Shown here: in pieces, positions 32,877 through 41,419 of the stretch | Numbering within the stretch: position 1 is the first letter of the stretch | Layout of the letters: the number at the start of each line of letters is the position of its first letter | Origin: Halorarius litoreus | Lineage (GTDB): Archaea > Halobacteriota > Halobacteria > Halobacteriales > Haloarculaceae | Length of the DNA stretch: 64,000 bases | Direction: 5' to 3' | NCBI RefSeq assembly: GCF_024362405.1 | Contig: NZ_CP101454.1 | Location: 3,906,001-3,970,000, forward strand | Notes under the pieces: model-generated | Databases searched by the model: none | The model's input: only the letters and a program-made list of their open reading frames with translations | Told to the model about the DNA's origin: nothing | Made by a program: the position numbers and the translations under genes

Positions 32877-33938
32877 CTACAGCGAGTAGTCGAACGTGCC
32901 GGTCTCGGTTTCGAGGAACGCCACCAGGAGGTCGAGACACGCCTGCACGTCGGCGTGGTGGACGCTCTCGGTCGGCGTGTGGAGATACCGCGTCGGGAAG
33001 GAGATGGCCCCGGCGGGCTTCGCGCCGCCCGCAAACTGGATGCCGGCGGTGTCGGTCCCTCCAGAGGGAAGAATCTCGGGCTGGTGGGTGATGTCGCGCT
33101 CGTCGGCGACCCGCCGGAGCCGGCGGGTCACCTTCGGGTTCGTGATGGCTGAGGAGTCCTTCAGTTTGATGCCGGCGCCCTCGCCGAGCGTCGTGACGTA
33201 CTCGCCGGCTTTGAACCCAGGCACGTCGTTGGCGACGGTCGTGTCGATTCCGAGCGCGAGGTCGGCGTCGACGTCGACACCCAGCGCCTTCGCCCCTCGG
33301 AGCCCGACCTCCTCCTGCACCGTGGCGGCGAAGTGGATGGTCACCTCGGGGTCGGTGATGGCTCGTGCAGCCTCGACGAGTGCGAACACCGACACGCGGT
33401 TGTCTATCGACTTCCCGTTGATGTGCTCGCCCAGCAGTTCGGTCCGCTGGCGCGTCGTCACGAGGTCGCCGACCGACACCTGCTCGGCGACGGTCTCGGC
33501 GTCGAGCCCGAGGTCGACGTGGACGTCCTCGACCTCGGCTTTCTTCTCCAGGTCCTCCTCATCCATCGTGTGGGGTGGGGGGCTCCCGATGACGCCCGGC
33601 AGGTCCCCATCCTCGGTGTGGACGGTGACTCGCTGGGCTTTCAGGATGCGTGGGTCCCAGCCGCCGAGCGCGTCGAGTTGCAGAAACCCCTCGTCGGTGA
33701 CGTGTCTGACCATGAATCCGATCTCGTCCATGTGCGCAGCGACGATGACCGAGTAGTCCGTCTCGCCCCCGATGGTGCCGACGACGTTCCCCATTCCGTC
33801 GGTGTGTAGCGAGTCGACCTCCGGTTCGAGTTCCCGGCGGACGATATCCCGGATGCGGTCCTCGTAGCCCGGGACACCGCTCGTCTCTGTCAGCTCTACG
33901 AGGAGGTCGTAATCGAACTCGAGGTCCGCTATGTCCAT
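32877..33938 (-). CDS. M42 family aminopeptidase (TET-like)
   Basis: A 353-residue cytoplasmic metallopeptidase, usually a large dodecamer that degrades peptides released by the proteasome. Metal ligands and catalytic residues are seen in VIVAAHMDEIGFMV (His, Asp), INGKSIDNRVSVFAL (bridging Asp), FAATVQEEVGLRGAKAL (Glu-Glu), LALGIDTTVANDVPG, and the C-terminal LHTPTESVHHADV (His). A TATA element gcttatatcc (33959-33968) is about 25 bp before the ATG at 33938, so a leaderless mRNA is likely and longer starts are unlikely. Confidence 0.92.
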   Translation of the reverse strand: MDIADLEFDYDLLVELTETSGVPGYEDRIRDIVRRELEPEVDSLHTDGMGNVVGTIGGETDYSVIVAAHMDEIGFMVRHVTDEGFLQLDALGGWDPRILKAQRVTVHTEDGDLPGVIGSPPPHTMDEEDLEKKAEVEDVHVDLGLDAETVAEQVSVGDLVTTRQRTELLGEHINGKSIDNRVSVFALVEAARAITDPEVTIHFAATVQEEVGLRGAKALGVDVDADLALGIDTTVANDVPGFKAGEYVTTLGEGAGIKLKDSSAITNPKVTRRLRRVADERDITHQPEILPSGGTDTAGIQFAGGAKPAGAISFPTRYLHTPTESVHHADVQACLDLLVAFLETETGTFDYSL

Positions 33939-33993
33939 GTTCGCGTTCCGGGAGCCGCGGATATAAGCGATGGCGGTCGCGGACCCAGGAGAA

Positions 33994-35055
33994 CTAGACG
34001 TTCCGGTCCACGACGTACCGCGTGAACTCGGCCAGTTGCTCGGCGTTCTCCGCGTGGATGTCGGCCGTGTCGAGGTGATCGCGGGCGGTCGCCGCCAGTT
34101 CGAGTGCCGTCTCGCGGGCGTACGCGACGGAGCCAGCTTCGCGCATGATGTCGATGGCTTCCAGCACCTCCTCGTCCGTGTTCTCGTCGCTCCAGAGGAT
34201 GGCTTCCAGGCGGGCGACGTCCTCGGCGGGCGCGTGGTCGGCGGCGTGGATGGCCATGAGCGTCTTCTTCCCCTCCCGGATGTCGTTGCCCATCCCCTTG
34301 CCGAACGCGCCGCCGTGGTCGGCCGCGTGCTCGACGTCGAGGATGTCGTCGGCGATCTGGAACGCGATGGACATGTGTTCGGCGTAGTCGGCGACCGCGC
34401 GCTCCTCGCTCCGGCTGTCGGTGATGATGGCTGCGAGCCGCGCGACGATGCGCCCGAGACAGCCGGTCTTGCAGGCACACATCTCGAGGTAGCGCGTCTC
34501 GTCGACGCGAATCTCGGGCTCGTTGTGCCAGTAGATGTCCATTCCCTGCCCGAGATGCGTGCGATTCAGTTCGTGCATCAGCATCTCGTAGGCCGCCAGA
34601 CGGGTCTCCGCGTCGAGGTCGCCGGGGTTGCGGGTGATGACCTTCAGCGGCAGGAAGTACATCGCGTTGCCCGCGTTGAGCGCCACGTCGACGCCGTGGT
34701 CGTGGTGCAAGGCAGGGTCGCCGCGACGCATCGTCGCGCCGTCTTCCACGTCGTCGACGATGATGGTGCCGTTGTGGAGGATCTCGGGGATGCAGGCGTA
34801 GGGGAGGTACTCGTGGGGGTCCTCGCCGAACCCCTCGATAAGGAGGAGACAGACGATGGCGCGCCACCGCTTGCCGCCGCGGTCGAGCAGTTCCCAGATG
34901 GGGTCCGAGAGCGCGTGCTGGACCGAGACCGGGTCGTAGGCGTACGAGGGCTCACCGAAGAAGTCGGCGAGGTAGGCGTCGTCGATCTCGCGGGGAAGCA
35001 GGTCGGCGATGGCGTCATCGACGACGGGCCGCCACTGCTCGAGTACCTCGCGCAT
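33994..35055 (-). CDS. Isoprenyl diphosphate synthase (polyprenyl synthetase family)
   Basis: A 353-residue enzyme that extends isoprenoid chains (C15-C20 or longer) for archaeal lipids and quinones. The first Asp-rich motif is IIVDDVEDGATMRRG, the second is FQIADDILDVEHA; the KT and Q region is CACKTGCLGRIVARL. GGKRWR at the N-terminal side binds pyrophosphate. Chain length is not deduced with certainty from sequence. The start was set at ATG 35055 because a TATA-like cgttttact lies about 28 bp upstream. Confidence 0.92.
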   Translation of the reverse strand: MREVLEQWRPVVDDAIADLLPREIDDAYLADFFGEPSYAYDPVSVQHALSDPIWELLDRGGKRWRAIVCLLLIEGFGEDPHEYLPYACIPEILHNGTIIVDDVEDGATMRRGDPALHHDHGVDVALNAGNAMYFLPLKVITRNPGDLDAETRLAAYEMLMHELNRTHLGQGMDIYWHNEPEIRVDETRYLEMCACKTGCLGRIVARLAAIITDSRSEERAVADYAEHMSIAFQIADDILDVEHAADHGGAFGKGMGNDIREGKKTLMAIHAADHAPAEDVARLEAILWSDENTDEEVLEAIDIMREAGSVAYARETALELAATARDHLDTADIHAENAEQLAEFTRYVVDRNV

Positions 35056-35100
35056 GTTCCGTGCGTGGCCGGGGGGGAGTAAAACGCTTGCGAGGAACGG

Positions 35101-35209
35101 GTGGCTCGACCGACGGGAGAGCCACCAGTTTGCGAACGGGGAGGAACGAAGTGAGCGACACGCGAGCAGCGTGGCTCGACCACAGAGAGTGACAAATAGC
35201 GAACGGGGA
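35101..35209. repeat. Degenerate intergenic direct repeat
   Basis: Two copies of a roughly 40-bp segment: 35101-35142 and 35171-35209. Both begin gtggctcgacc and end gcgaacgggga. Between them and after them lie gtgagcgacacgcgagcagc and gtgagcagcg. The whole 240-bp gap between the divergent genes has no other gene; a TATA-like aaatatta at about 35252 serves the M28 gene. Confidence 0.6.
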
Positions 35210-35295
35210 CCGGAGGGACCCGTGAGCAGCGCGGCCAAACCCCTTCGGCGCAAATATTACGAAACCACTATCCCAGCGGCGGACGCCCCACGCAC

Positions 35296-36600
35296 ATGCG
35301 CTGGATCGGCGATACCTTCACCTCCGACGTCGGCTGGAGTCACCTCGAGACGCTCGTAGACATCGGCGACCGAATGGCCGGGTCTGCGGGCGAGCGGGCG
35401 GCCGCAGAAGCGACCCGCGACGCACTCGCCGACTACACCGACGAGGCGTGGCTCGACGAGTTCGAGATCCAGGGGTGGACGCGCGGCTCCTCGGCAGTCG
35501 AGTTCGACGGCGAGTCGCTGGAGAGCATCGCGCTCCCCCGCTCGCCGTCGGGTGACGTGACTGCCGAGTTCGCCGACCTCGGGTACGGCCTCCCGATCGA
35601 CTTCGAGGAGACTGACGTCGAGGGGAAGGTCGTGATGTGTGCCTCGAACGTCCCCAGCTGGTACGACCGGTTCGTCCACCGACGCGAGAAGTACTATCAC
35701 GCGGTCGAGGGCGGTGCGGCGGCGTTCGTGTTCCGGAACCACGTCGAGGGCTGTCTCGCCCCGACCGGGAGCGTCGGCACCGAGGCGCGGCCAATCGGTG
35801 AGATTCCGGCGGTCGGCGTCTCGAAGGAGGTGGGCGCGCGACTCGGCCGCGTCCCCGACGGCACGGAGGTGAGCGTCCGCGTCGACGCGGACGTCCACGA
35901 CGCGACGTCACAGAACGTCCACGCGACGCTCGGCCCGGACACCGACACGCGCGTCCTCGTCACCTCGCACGTCGACGCGCACGACATCGCCGAGGGGGCG
36001 ATGGACAACGGCGCGGGCACCGCGATGGTGGTCGAACTGGCCCGCGCGCTCGCCGCGAGAGCGGACGAACTCGAGACGGGCGTGGAGTTCGTCGCGTTCG
36101 GTGCCGAAGAGGTCGGCCTGGAGGGGTCAGCGTATCTCGCTGACGCGGTCGACCCCGAGACCGTAAAGGTCGTCGTCAACAACGACGGCGTCGTCCGGGG
36201 GCGCGACCTCGCGGCCTACACCCACGGCTTCCCCGAGCTCCGGGCCGCCGTCGAGCGGGTCGCCGACCGACTCGACCAGCCCGTCTCGGTGAACCCGAAC
36301 CACGGCCCGCACAGCGACCACTGGTCGTTCGTGGCGGGCGGGGTCCCCGGGTATCAGGTCCACGCCGAGACGGGTGACGAGGGGCGTGGCTGGGGCCACA
36401 CCCGGGCGGACACGCTCGACAAACTGGAGAAGCGGAACCTCCGCGAGTCGGCCATCGTCCTCACCGAACTGGTCGTCGACCTCGCGCGCGAGTCGGTCGC
36501 CATCGACCACCGTGACCCCGACGCCATCGCTCGCGAACTTGAACAGCAAGACCTCGCCGCGGGGATGAAAGTCACCGGTGACTGGCCGTTCGACGACTGA
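35296..36600 (+). CDS. M28 family zinc peptidase
   Basis: A 434-residue protein of the M28 aminopeptidase/carboxypeptidase group. Metal ligands are in VTSHVDAHDIAEGAMDNGAG (His and Asp) and FGAEEVGLEGSAYLAD (catalytic Glu-Glu), then NNDGV and WGHTRADTLDKL (His). A PA-like insert (residues about 90-180) precedes the catalytic core, as in other M28B-like enzymes. No signal peptide is seen, so it acts in the cytoplasm, unlike most studied M28 enzymes. It is divergent from the isoprenyl synthase gene. Confidence 0.9.
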   Translation: MRWIGDTFTSDVGWSHLETLVDIGDRMAGSAGERAAAEATRDALADYTDEAWLDEFEIQGWTRGSSAVEFDGESLESIALPRSPSGDVTAEFADLGYGLPIDFEETDVEGKVVMCASNVPSWYDRFVHRREKYYHAVEGGAAAFVFRNHVEGCLAPTGSVGTEARPIGEIPAVGVSKEVGARLGRVPDGTEVSVRVDADVHDATSQNVHATLGPDTDTRVLVTSHVDAHDIAEGAMDNGAGTAMVVELARALAARADELETGVEFVAFGAEEVGLEGSAYLADAVDPETVKVVVNNDGVVRGRDLAAYTHGFPELRAAVERVADRLDQPVSVNPNHGPHSDHWSFVAGGVPGYQVHAETGDEGRGWGHTRADTLDKLEKRNLRESAIVLTELVVDLARESVAIDHRDPDAIARELEQQDLAAGMKVTGDWPFDD

Positions 36601-36603
36601 ACG

Positions 36604-36903
36604 TCAGTCGATCGCGACGGTGCCGTCGCTGGACACGACGACCTGCCAGCCCGCCGTCTCGAAGTTGAGCCGCCACGACGCCCCCGTCCGTTGCGTGTGG
36701 CGGTAGAGCGTCTCGAGCGCGTCCCCGTCGATCGCGTCGTAGAGGTCCTCGTCGAGTTCGGTCACGTCGACGCCCTCGGCCCTCGCCACCGCCTCCGCGA
36801 CGTGCGTGCTGAGCGGTTCGGTCCCGTCTGCCGTCACGTGTACTTCGTAGTCGTCCCCGAACTCGGCCGATGTCTGAGTCACCTCTGCCATACGCCGTGA
36901 CAT
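36604..36903 (-). CDS. HalOD1-type output domain protein
   Basis: A 99-residue protein that resembles the haloarchaeal HalOD1 output domain found alone or after receivers: SLxTHVAEAVARAEGVDVTEL, LYDAIDGDALETLY, and a beta tail with GWQVVVSSDGTVAID. HalOD1 probably has a signalling role that is not defined. The ATG at 36903 was chosen as the first ATG; an ATG at 36891 is also possible. It lies between the M28 gene (convergent) and the bc cluster. Confidence 0.7.
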   Translation of the reverse strand: MSRRMAEVTQTSAEFGDDYEVHVTADGTEPLSTHVAEAVARAEGVDVTELDEDLYDAIDGDALETLYRHTQRTGASWRLNFETAGWQVVVSSDGTVAID

Positions 36904-36990
36904 TGTCTCCAAGTGATATGAACGTTCGTCAGACGGACGGCAGACGCACGCGTCGGTCGGTCACGAGCGATGGAGAAGACGGCAGCCGGC

Positions 36991-37431
36991 TTAGACGATG
37001 CCGTTCCAGACCGGGGCGATGATGAAGAACAGCGTCTGGTACGAGATGTACAGCAGTGCGAGCACCGACGCGGCGATTGCGCCCTTGGGGCGGTCGAGGT
37101 CGACGCCGCGGCGGACCTCCACCTGCCGGGACTCGAACTCGAAGAGGTCGGTGACGAACACGCCGAGGAACAGCGCGGCGAACACCAGCCCACCGTGCTG
37201 GTGGACCGTCAGGTAGTAGAACGAGCCGACGACGAGCAGGAAGTTGGTGCCGACGCGCAGTGGGTGGCGCGTGAGGTTCTTCCAGTCGCCGCTCTCTGCC
37301 TGCTGTTGGTGCTGTCGGAACTCGAGGACCCGCGCGAACATGTTGACCAGCAGCAGGGCCAACAGGACGTACGCGATGTACGGGGCGAGGATCGCGTCGA
37401 TGGGGCCGAACAGCGACACGAAGGGTTCCAT
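36991..37431 (-). CDS. Membrane protein of the bc cluster, unknown function (DUF7313-like)
   Basis: A 146-residue protein with four likely membrane segments (ILAPYIAYVLLALLLVNMF; FLLVVGSFYYL; GLVFAALFLGVFV; AASVLALLYISYQTLFFII). From memory this is one of several small families (DUF7313 to DUF7319) that travel with haloarchaeal cytochrome bc genes; the exact number is not checked. It is the last gene of the minus-strand cluster, with a basic loop LTRHPLRVGTNF after segment one. No redox motif is seen, so a scaffolding or assembly role is the best guess. Confidence 0.68.
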   Translation of the reverse strand: MEPFVSLFGPIDAILAPYIAYVLLALLLVNMFARVLEFRQHQQQAESGDWKNLTRHPLRVGTNFLLVVGSFYYLTVHQHGGLVFAALFLGVFVTDLFEFESRQVEVRRGVDLDRPKGAIAASVLALLYISYQTLFFIIAPVWNGIV

Positions 37432-37492
37432 ACTCGTCACTCTGCACCTAACCCATTAAGAGCTTTCCAATTCAGGTGCCGACTCGCCGCGG

Positions 37493-38239
37493 TCACCCGA
37501 ACACGTCGTAGCTCTCGGGGACGACGGCGACCGGAAGCGAGCCGTCGCGGTCGATCCGAACCGTCTCCCCGTGCGCGACCGTTCCCGTCGCCCGGTCGTC
37601 CGCGAGCAGTTCGACGGGCGTCTCGTCCCGCTCGACGGCGAGTTCGAGCCCGTCCATCGGCACGACCCAGCTGTCCTGGTCCGTCGCGAACGGCGAGACG
37701 GGGACGACGGTGAGCACCCTCGCCGCAGGGTGTGTTACCGGCGCGTCGCACGCGCGCGCGTACCCCTGTGAACCGGCGGGGGTGGCGACGAGCACGCCGT
37801 CGGCGCGGAACCGGTCGACGAGTTCGCCGTGGCTCCGAACCGTGTACTCCGAGATGCGCGCCGGCTCGGCAGTCACGAGCATCACGTCCTGCAGCGCGCG
37901 AGCCGACCCGATCGCGGACTGCACATCGAGCACCGGATAGTCGACGGGTTCGAACGCGCCATTCACGAGTCGGTCGACGGCCGGTTCGACGGCCATCCCG
38001 GGCACCGACCGGACGGCACGCCCGGCCTCGACGGGGAGCGTCGGGGCGGTGATACCCGCACGGACCACGTCGAGGAGGGCGGCCTCGCCGATAGCGACCA
38101 CGAGCGACGGATCCGTCTCGGCGACCGTCCGGGCGTCGCCGACGGCGGGGCGCCCGCCGACCGCCTCGATGGCCTCGACCACGGCGGGGTGGTCACCGAC
38201 CACGCCGACCGCCCTGCCCTCCGTTGGTCCGCTCATCAT
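37493..38239 (-). CDS. NAD kinase-like protein lacking the GGDGT motif
   Basis: A 248-residue protein similar to the C-terminal half of NAD(+) kinase. The NAD-kinase feature VRSHGELVDRFRADGVLVATPAGSQGYARA is present (normally [20 protein letters not shown]-like) and VLTVVPVSPFATDQDSWVVPM follows as in the family. The N-terminal GGDGT signature that binds ATP and NAD is replaced by AIGEAALLDVV, so it may be inactive as a kinase or use a different substrate. The N-terminal Rossmann-like part reads VGVVGDHPAVVEAIEAVGG. It lies between two bc-cluster genes on the same strand. Confidence 0.72.
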   Translation of the reverse strand: MMSGPTEGRAVGVVGDHPAVVEAIEAVGGRPAVGDARTVAETDPSLVVAIGEAALLDVVRAGITAPTLPVEAGRAVRSVPGMAVEPAVDRLVNGAFEPVDYPVLDVQSAIGSARALQDVMLVTAEPARISEYTVRSHGELVDRFRADGVLVATPAGSQGYARACDAPVTHPAARVLTVVPVSPFATDQDSWVVPMDGLELAVERDETPVELLADDRATGTVAHGETVRIDRDGSLPVAVVPESYDVFG

Positions 38240-38319
38240 CGGTATCTCGCTCCCCCCCGGCAAAAGGGTGCGGGGTACGCGCTGCTCCGCCTGTGTGTGA
38301 GCACGAAGGAGAAGGGGGG

Positions 38320-38595
38320 TTACTCGGGGATTTCGGGCTCGCCGCGGTACGCCTCGGTCGCCTTCTTGTACGCCGGGATGAGCACCCAGAAGGTGATGGC
38401 GCCGAGGATGGCGAACCAGAAGAACGCGTCCTTCAGCACGAGGCCGAGCTGGTCGTACATGGTCCCCGAGGCCGTGGTCGCACCGGTGAGCTGTGCGCCC
38501 TCGAACGACGGCGTGTTGTACCAGCCGGCGAGGGTCATCCACGCGAGCCCCGCGGTGACGAGGATGCCGAGTCCCTTCGCGAATTCGTCAGCCAT
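38320..38595 (-). CDS. Small membrane protein of the bc cluster (DUF7314-like)
   Basis: A 91-residue protein with two membrane segments (GLGILVTAGLAWMTLAGWY; AFFWFAILGAITFWVLIP) joined by a polar loop, ending in PAYKKATEAYRGEPEIPE. ATG 38595 was chosen because the upstream ATG at 38619 would overlap the previous stop. It has no cofactor motif; its constant position beside split cytochrome b in haloarchaea suggests it is an accessory subunit. Confidence 0.66.
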   Translation of the reverse strand: MADEFAKGLGILVTAGLAWMTLAGWYNTPSFEGAQLTGATTASGTMYDQLGLVLKDAFFWFAILGAITFWVLIPAYKKATEAYRGEPEIPE

Positions 38596-38605
38596 TACGC
38601 GAAAG

Positions 38606-38914
38606 TTAGTCAGCGCCATCTTTAGGCTTTCCCATTCCCTGAGCGCGGAAGCGAGTGGAGAAGGCGTAGGTCGCCGCCCCGAGTGCGATGCTTCCGAGCC
38701 CCAACAGCGCGAGCAGGACGTTCACGTCGTCGGGCGACGCCGTCGCCCGCTGTGTCGCCACGTCGAGGAGGATGAAGCCTGCGACGACGGCCACGACGGC
38801 GAACAGCGTCGAGAACACGGTGACGGCCTTGTACGCCTCGAGGGGGATCTCGACGTCGCGGCCGCTCGGGCCGTCGTCGGGCGACTCGGACGCCGGGGGC
38901 TCATCGTCGGACAT
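38606..38914 (-). CDS. Small membrane protein of the bc cluster (DUF7315-like)
   Basis: A 102-residue protein: a disordered acidic N-terminus (MSDDEPPASESPDDG), then two membrane segments (AVTVFSTLFAVVAVVAGFILL; LLALLGLGSIALGAATYAF), and a short basic tail FRAQGMGKPKDG. It follows the cytochrome b C-terminal subunit gene by 47 bp. Membership of the bc complex is inferred from position. Confidence 0.66.
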   Translation of the reverse strand: MSDDEPPASESPDDGPSGRDVEIPLEAYKAVTVFSTLFAVVAVVAGFILLDVATQRATASPDDVNVLLALLGLGSIALGAATYAFSTRFRAQGMGKPKDGAD

Positions 38915-38961
38915 CACGTACCAGAAGGGTCGCGGGGAACGTAAAACGCGCTACTTCGACG

Positions 38962-39732
38962 CTACTTCGGCGGCCGGAGCCGGTAGTAGCGACGGTTGAG
39001 CTCGAACATGTACCCCTCCCGCATCGACTTGAACACGGCGTAGCTGATGAAGCCCGCCACGAACGGGAGCAGGAACGTCAGGTCGAACAGCAGGTTCGAG
39101 TCCATCGGCAGCAGGTTCTTGACCGAGAGCGCGCTGATGGTGACCGCGAACACGACGCCGAAGACGCCGACCGCGGCCCAGAACGGCTGCTCGACGGGGC
39201 GACGCGCCGACCCCTTGTTGAGGAACGGCACGATGGCGATGAACCCGACGACGACCAGGTTCGCCAGCACACCGTACGTCCGGTCTGCGAGCAGCTTCTG
39301 ACCGCCGAGCAGGCTCAGATCGGGGTTCAGCGGCCCGAGCTTGAGCAGGCCGAACGACCAGTAGAGATACCAGTCGGGCAGGATGATCGCGGGCGTGGAC
39401 GACGGGTTCGCCGGCGCGCCGATGTGCGGCGGCAGTGCCGCCGCCAGGAAGATGATCATTCCGGTGAAGAAGCTCGTCAAGGCGAGGTTCCGAATCATCT
39501 CGTGGGGCCACGCCGGGAACGCGAGCACGTCGCGCTCGACGTAGTCGGACTCCATTCGGAGGTCCTGGTCCTCACGCCGGGAGCGCTCGAAGTACTCGTA
39601 AGTCAGCCGGGCGAGCCCCTCGGTGCGCTCCTTCCGCTCGAGCCACGTCGGGGTCTCGTCGTCCGGCGGAACGATACCGGTTCCGTCCGCCGCGATCTCC
39701 TTGTCCTCGTTGGGGTTGGTGTTGTCGCTCAT
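38962..39732 (-). CDS. Cytochrome b C-terminal subunit (PetD-like) of a bc complex
   Basis: A 256-residue protein equivalent to subunit IV of b6f: three to four membrane segments and no heme ligands. The Qo-site motif appears as PDWYLYW (PEWY in most species) in ILPDWYLYWSFGLLKLG. A long charged N-terminal region (1-90) includes VERDVLAFPAWPHEMIRNLAL. It is four bases from the petB-like gene, so cytochrome b is split into two polypeptides as in photosynthetic b6f, though the complex here is respiratory. Confidence 0.92.
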   Translation of the reverse strand: MSDNTNPNEDKEIAADGTGIVPPDDETPTWLERKERTEGLARLTYEYFERSRREDQDLRMESDYVERDVLAFPAWPHEMIRNLALTSFFTGMIIFLAAALPPHIGAPANPSSTPAIILPDWYLYWSFGLLKLGPLNPDLSLLGGQKLLADRTYGVLANLVVVGFIAIVPFLNKGSARRPVEQPFWAAVGVFGVVFAVTISALSVKNLLPMDSNLLFDLTFLLPFVAGFISYAVFKSMREGYMFELNRRYYRLRPPK

Positions 39733-39736
39733 GGTA

Positions 39737-40531
39737 TCAGTGCGGTTCCGCGATGCCCTGCATCCAGACGATGCCGATGTGGATCGCGATGAGAGCGGTC
39801 GTGATGAACGGCAGGAAGAACACGTGCAGGATGTACATCCGCTGCAGCGTGGCCTGACTCAGCGTGAACCCGCCGAACAACAGCTGTGCGACCCACTCGC
39901 CTGCCAGGGGTATCGAGAGGCTCATCTCGACGCCGATCTGGCCGGCCCAGAACGCGAGCTGGTCCCAGGGGAGCAGGTAGCCGGTGTACCCGAACACCAT
40001 CGTCAGCGAGATGAGGATGATGCCGAGAATCCAGTTGAGTTCGCGGGGCTCCTTGTACGCGCCCGTGAAGTAGACACGGAGCATGTGGAGGAACACCGCC
40101 GCGACCATCACCTGAGCGGACCAGCGGTGGAGGCTCCGAAGGAAGAAGCCGAACCGGAGGTCCGTCATGATGAACGTGATGGAGTTGTACGCGGTCGAGG
40201 GGTCACCCGTGGTAGCGGGCGAGTAGTAGAAGCCGAGGAGCGCACCCGATATCGCCGCCACGACGTACGCGATGGTACTGAAGCTGCCGAGCGCGTAGAG
40301 GGGGTACCAGTACCAGAACTTGTTGTCGAGGTTGTACTGTTCGGTGTGGCTCTTCGGCATCTGCATGTTGACCTTGTAGTAGAGGTCCTCGAGGATCTCG
40401 AGGTAGTCAACGATGCGCAGCCGCTTGTCCAGATACATCAGGACCGTGAGGTAGGTAGTCTCGACGGGCGTGAGGTCCCGCTCCTTCATCCACCCCTCGT
40501 GGTCGTGGTCGTCTTTGCGTTCGAGGCTCAT
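39737..40531 (-). CDS. Cytochrome b N-terminal subunit (PetB-like)
   Basis: A 264-residue protein with four membrane segments carrying two b hemes. Paired histidine ligands are in FLRSLHRWSAQVMVAAVFLHMLRVYF and, in the fourth segment, MYILHVFFLPFITTALIAIH. The Qo region includes GYTGYLLPWDQLAFWAG. The acidic, charged N-terminus (MSLERKDDHDHEGW) is typical for haloarchaea. It starts within the stop of a 12-codon frame and 39 bp after the Rieske gene. Together with the Rieske protein it oxidises quinol. Confidence 0.93.
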   Translation of the reverse strand: MSLERKDDHDHEGWMKERDLTPVETTYLTVLMYLDKRLRIVDYLEILEDLYYKVNMQMPKSHTEQYNLDNKFWYWYPLYALGSFSTIAYVVAAISGALLGFYYSPATTGDPSTAYNSITFIMTDLRFGFFLRSLHRWSAQVMVAAVFLHMLRVYFTGAYKEPRELNWILGIILISLTMVFGYTGYLLPWDQLAFWAGQIGVEMSLSIPLAGEWVAQLLFGGFTLSQATLQRMYILHVFFLPFITTALIAIHIGIVWMQGIAEPH

Positions 40532-40570
40532 TCGTTCCCCTCGTTGGTTGGTATACGGTCTCGCATGTGG

Positions 40571-41419
40571 TTATTCCTCCGGTCGCGGCAGGGCGACGAA
40601 CGACTTCGAGACGGGGCTAAAGGGGTCGTACACCGACTGGTGACACTGACAGTACACCATGTCCTCCGCACCGAAGTTCGCGGAGCCGGCGAGCGACTTG
40701 AAGCCAGGCACACAGCAGAAGTGCGTGCACTTGTTCAGCCACGCGATGAAGCCGTCTTGCGTCGCGGCGTTGATGAACTCGTTCTCCTGGGCGAGCTGCT
40801 CGATGCGCGGCGAGCGGAGCACCTGGACCGGCATCGTGCTCTGCGGCTCGACGTCGACCGAGCGCCACGTGCCGATGGCCGGTTTGCCGAGGCCCGACTT
40901 TCCGATGCCGTTGCCCCACTCCTCGTAGTCGTCGAACATGTCGACGGTGAGCTTGTCACCGGCGCTCAGGTCCGACATCCACTCGTAGGTGTTGCCCGCG
41001 CCCGAGGCGACCCGGAAGAAGTTGTCCTGGTCCTCGGAGGGTTGGACGCCGGGGTACGTCTGAACGCCGCAGTACTGGAACCACTCGGAGGAGTAGGTGA
41101 CGCCGCCGAGTTCCGTCTCGGCGACCTGGATGGTTCGGCCACCCTCGGAGATTTCCTTCACCTCGGGCCAGATGCCCTTCAGCTCACCGTTCTCGATGGT
41201 GAGCGGGATGATGGGCATCCCGCGCGGTGCGGGGCCGTCGATGTTTTCGATCCCCATGAACGTGGTGATACCTCCACCAGCCCCGGACGGGGAGGTCGCG
41301 GTGCCGATGGCGGCGGCCGCGCCCGTCCCGACGCTGGCGAGCGTCGCGGAGCCGACGACGCCCTTCACGAAGCGTCGACGGCCGGATTCGGTCGGATATT
41401 TGTCTTCGTCGAGTGGCAT
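40571..41419 (-). CDS. Rieske iron-sulfur protein, Tat-exported
   Basis: A 282-residue protein with a Tat-type signal anchor (SGRRRFVKGVVGSATLASVG). The 2Fe-2S cluster ligands are CTHFCCVPGF (Cys, His) and YCQCHQSVYDP (Cys, His), with the disulphide cysteines of typical Rieske proteins. It is longer than bacterial Rieske proteins because of an inserted domain (about 75-190). The ATG overlaps the stop of the upstream gene by one base (TAATG). It moves electrons from quinol to the halocyanin. Confidence 0.92.
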   Translation of the reverse strand: MPLDEDKYPTESGRRRFVKGVVGSATLASVGTGAAAAIGTATSPSGAGGGITTFMGIENIDGPAPRGMPIIPLTIENGELKGIWPEVKEISEGGRTIQVAETELGGVTYSSEWFQYCGVQTYPGVQPSEDQDNFFRVASGAGNTYEWMSDLSAGDKLTVDMFDDYEEWGNGIGKSGLGKPAIGTWRSVDVEPQSTMPVQVLRSPRIEQLAQENEFINAATQDGFIAWLNKCTHFCCVPGFKSLAGSANFGAEDMVYCQCHQSVYDPFSPVSKSFVALPRPEE

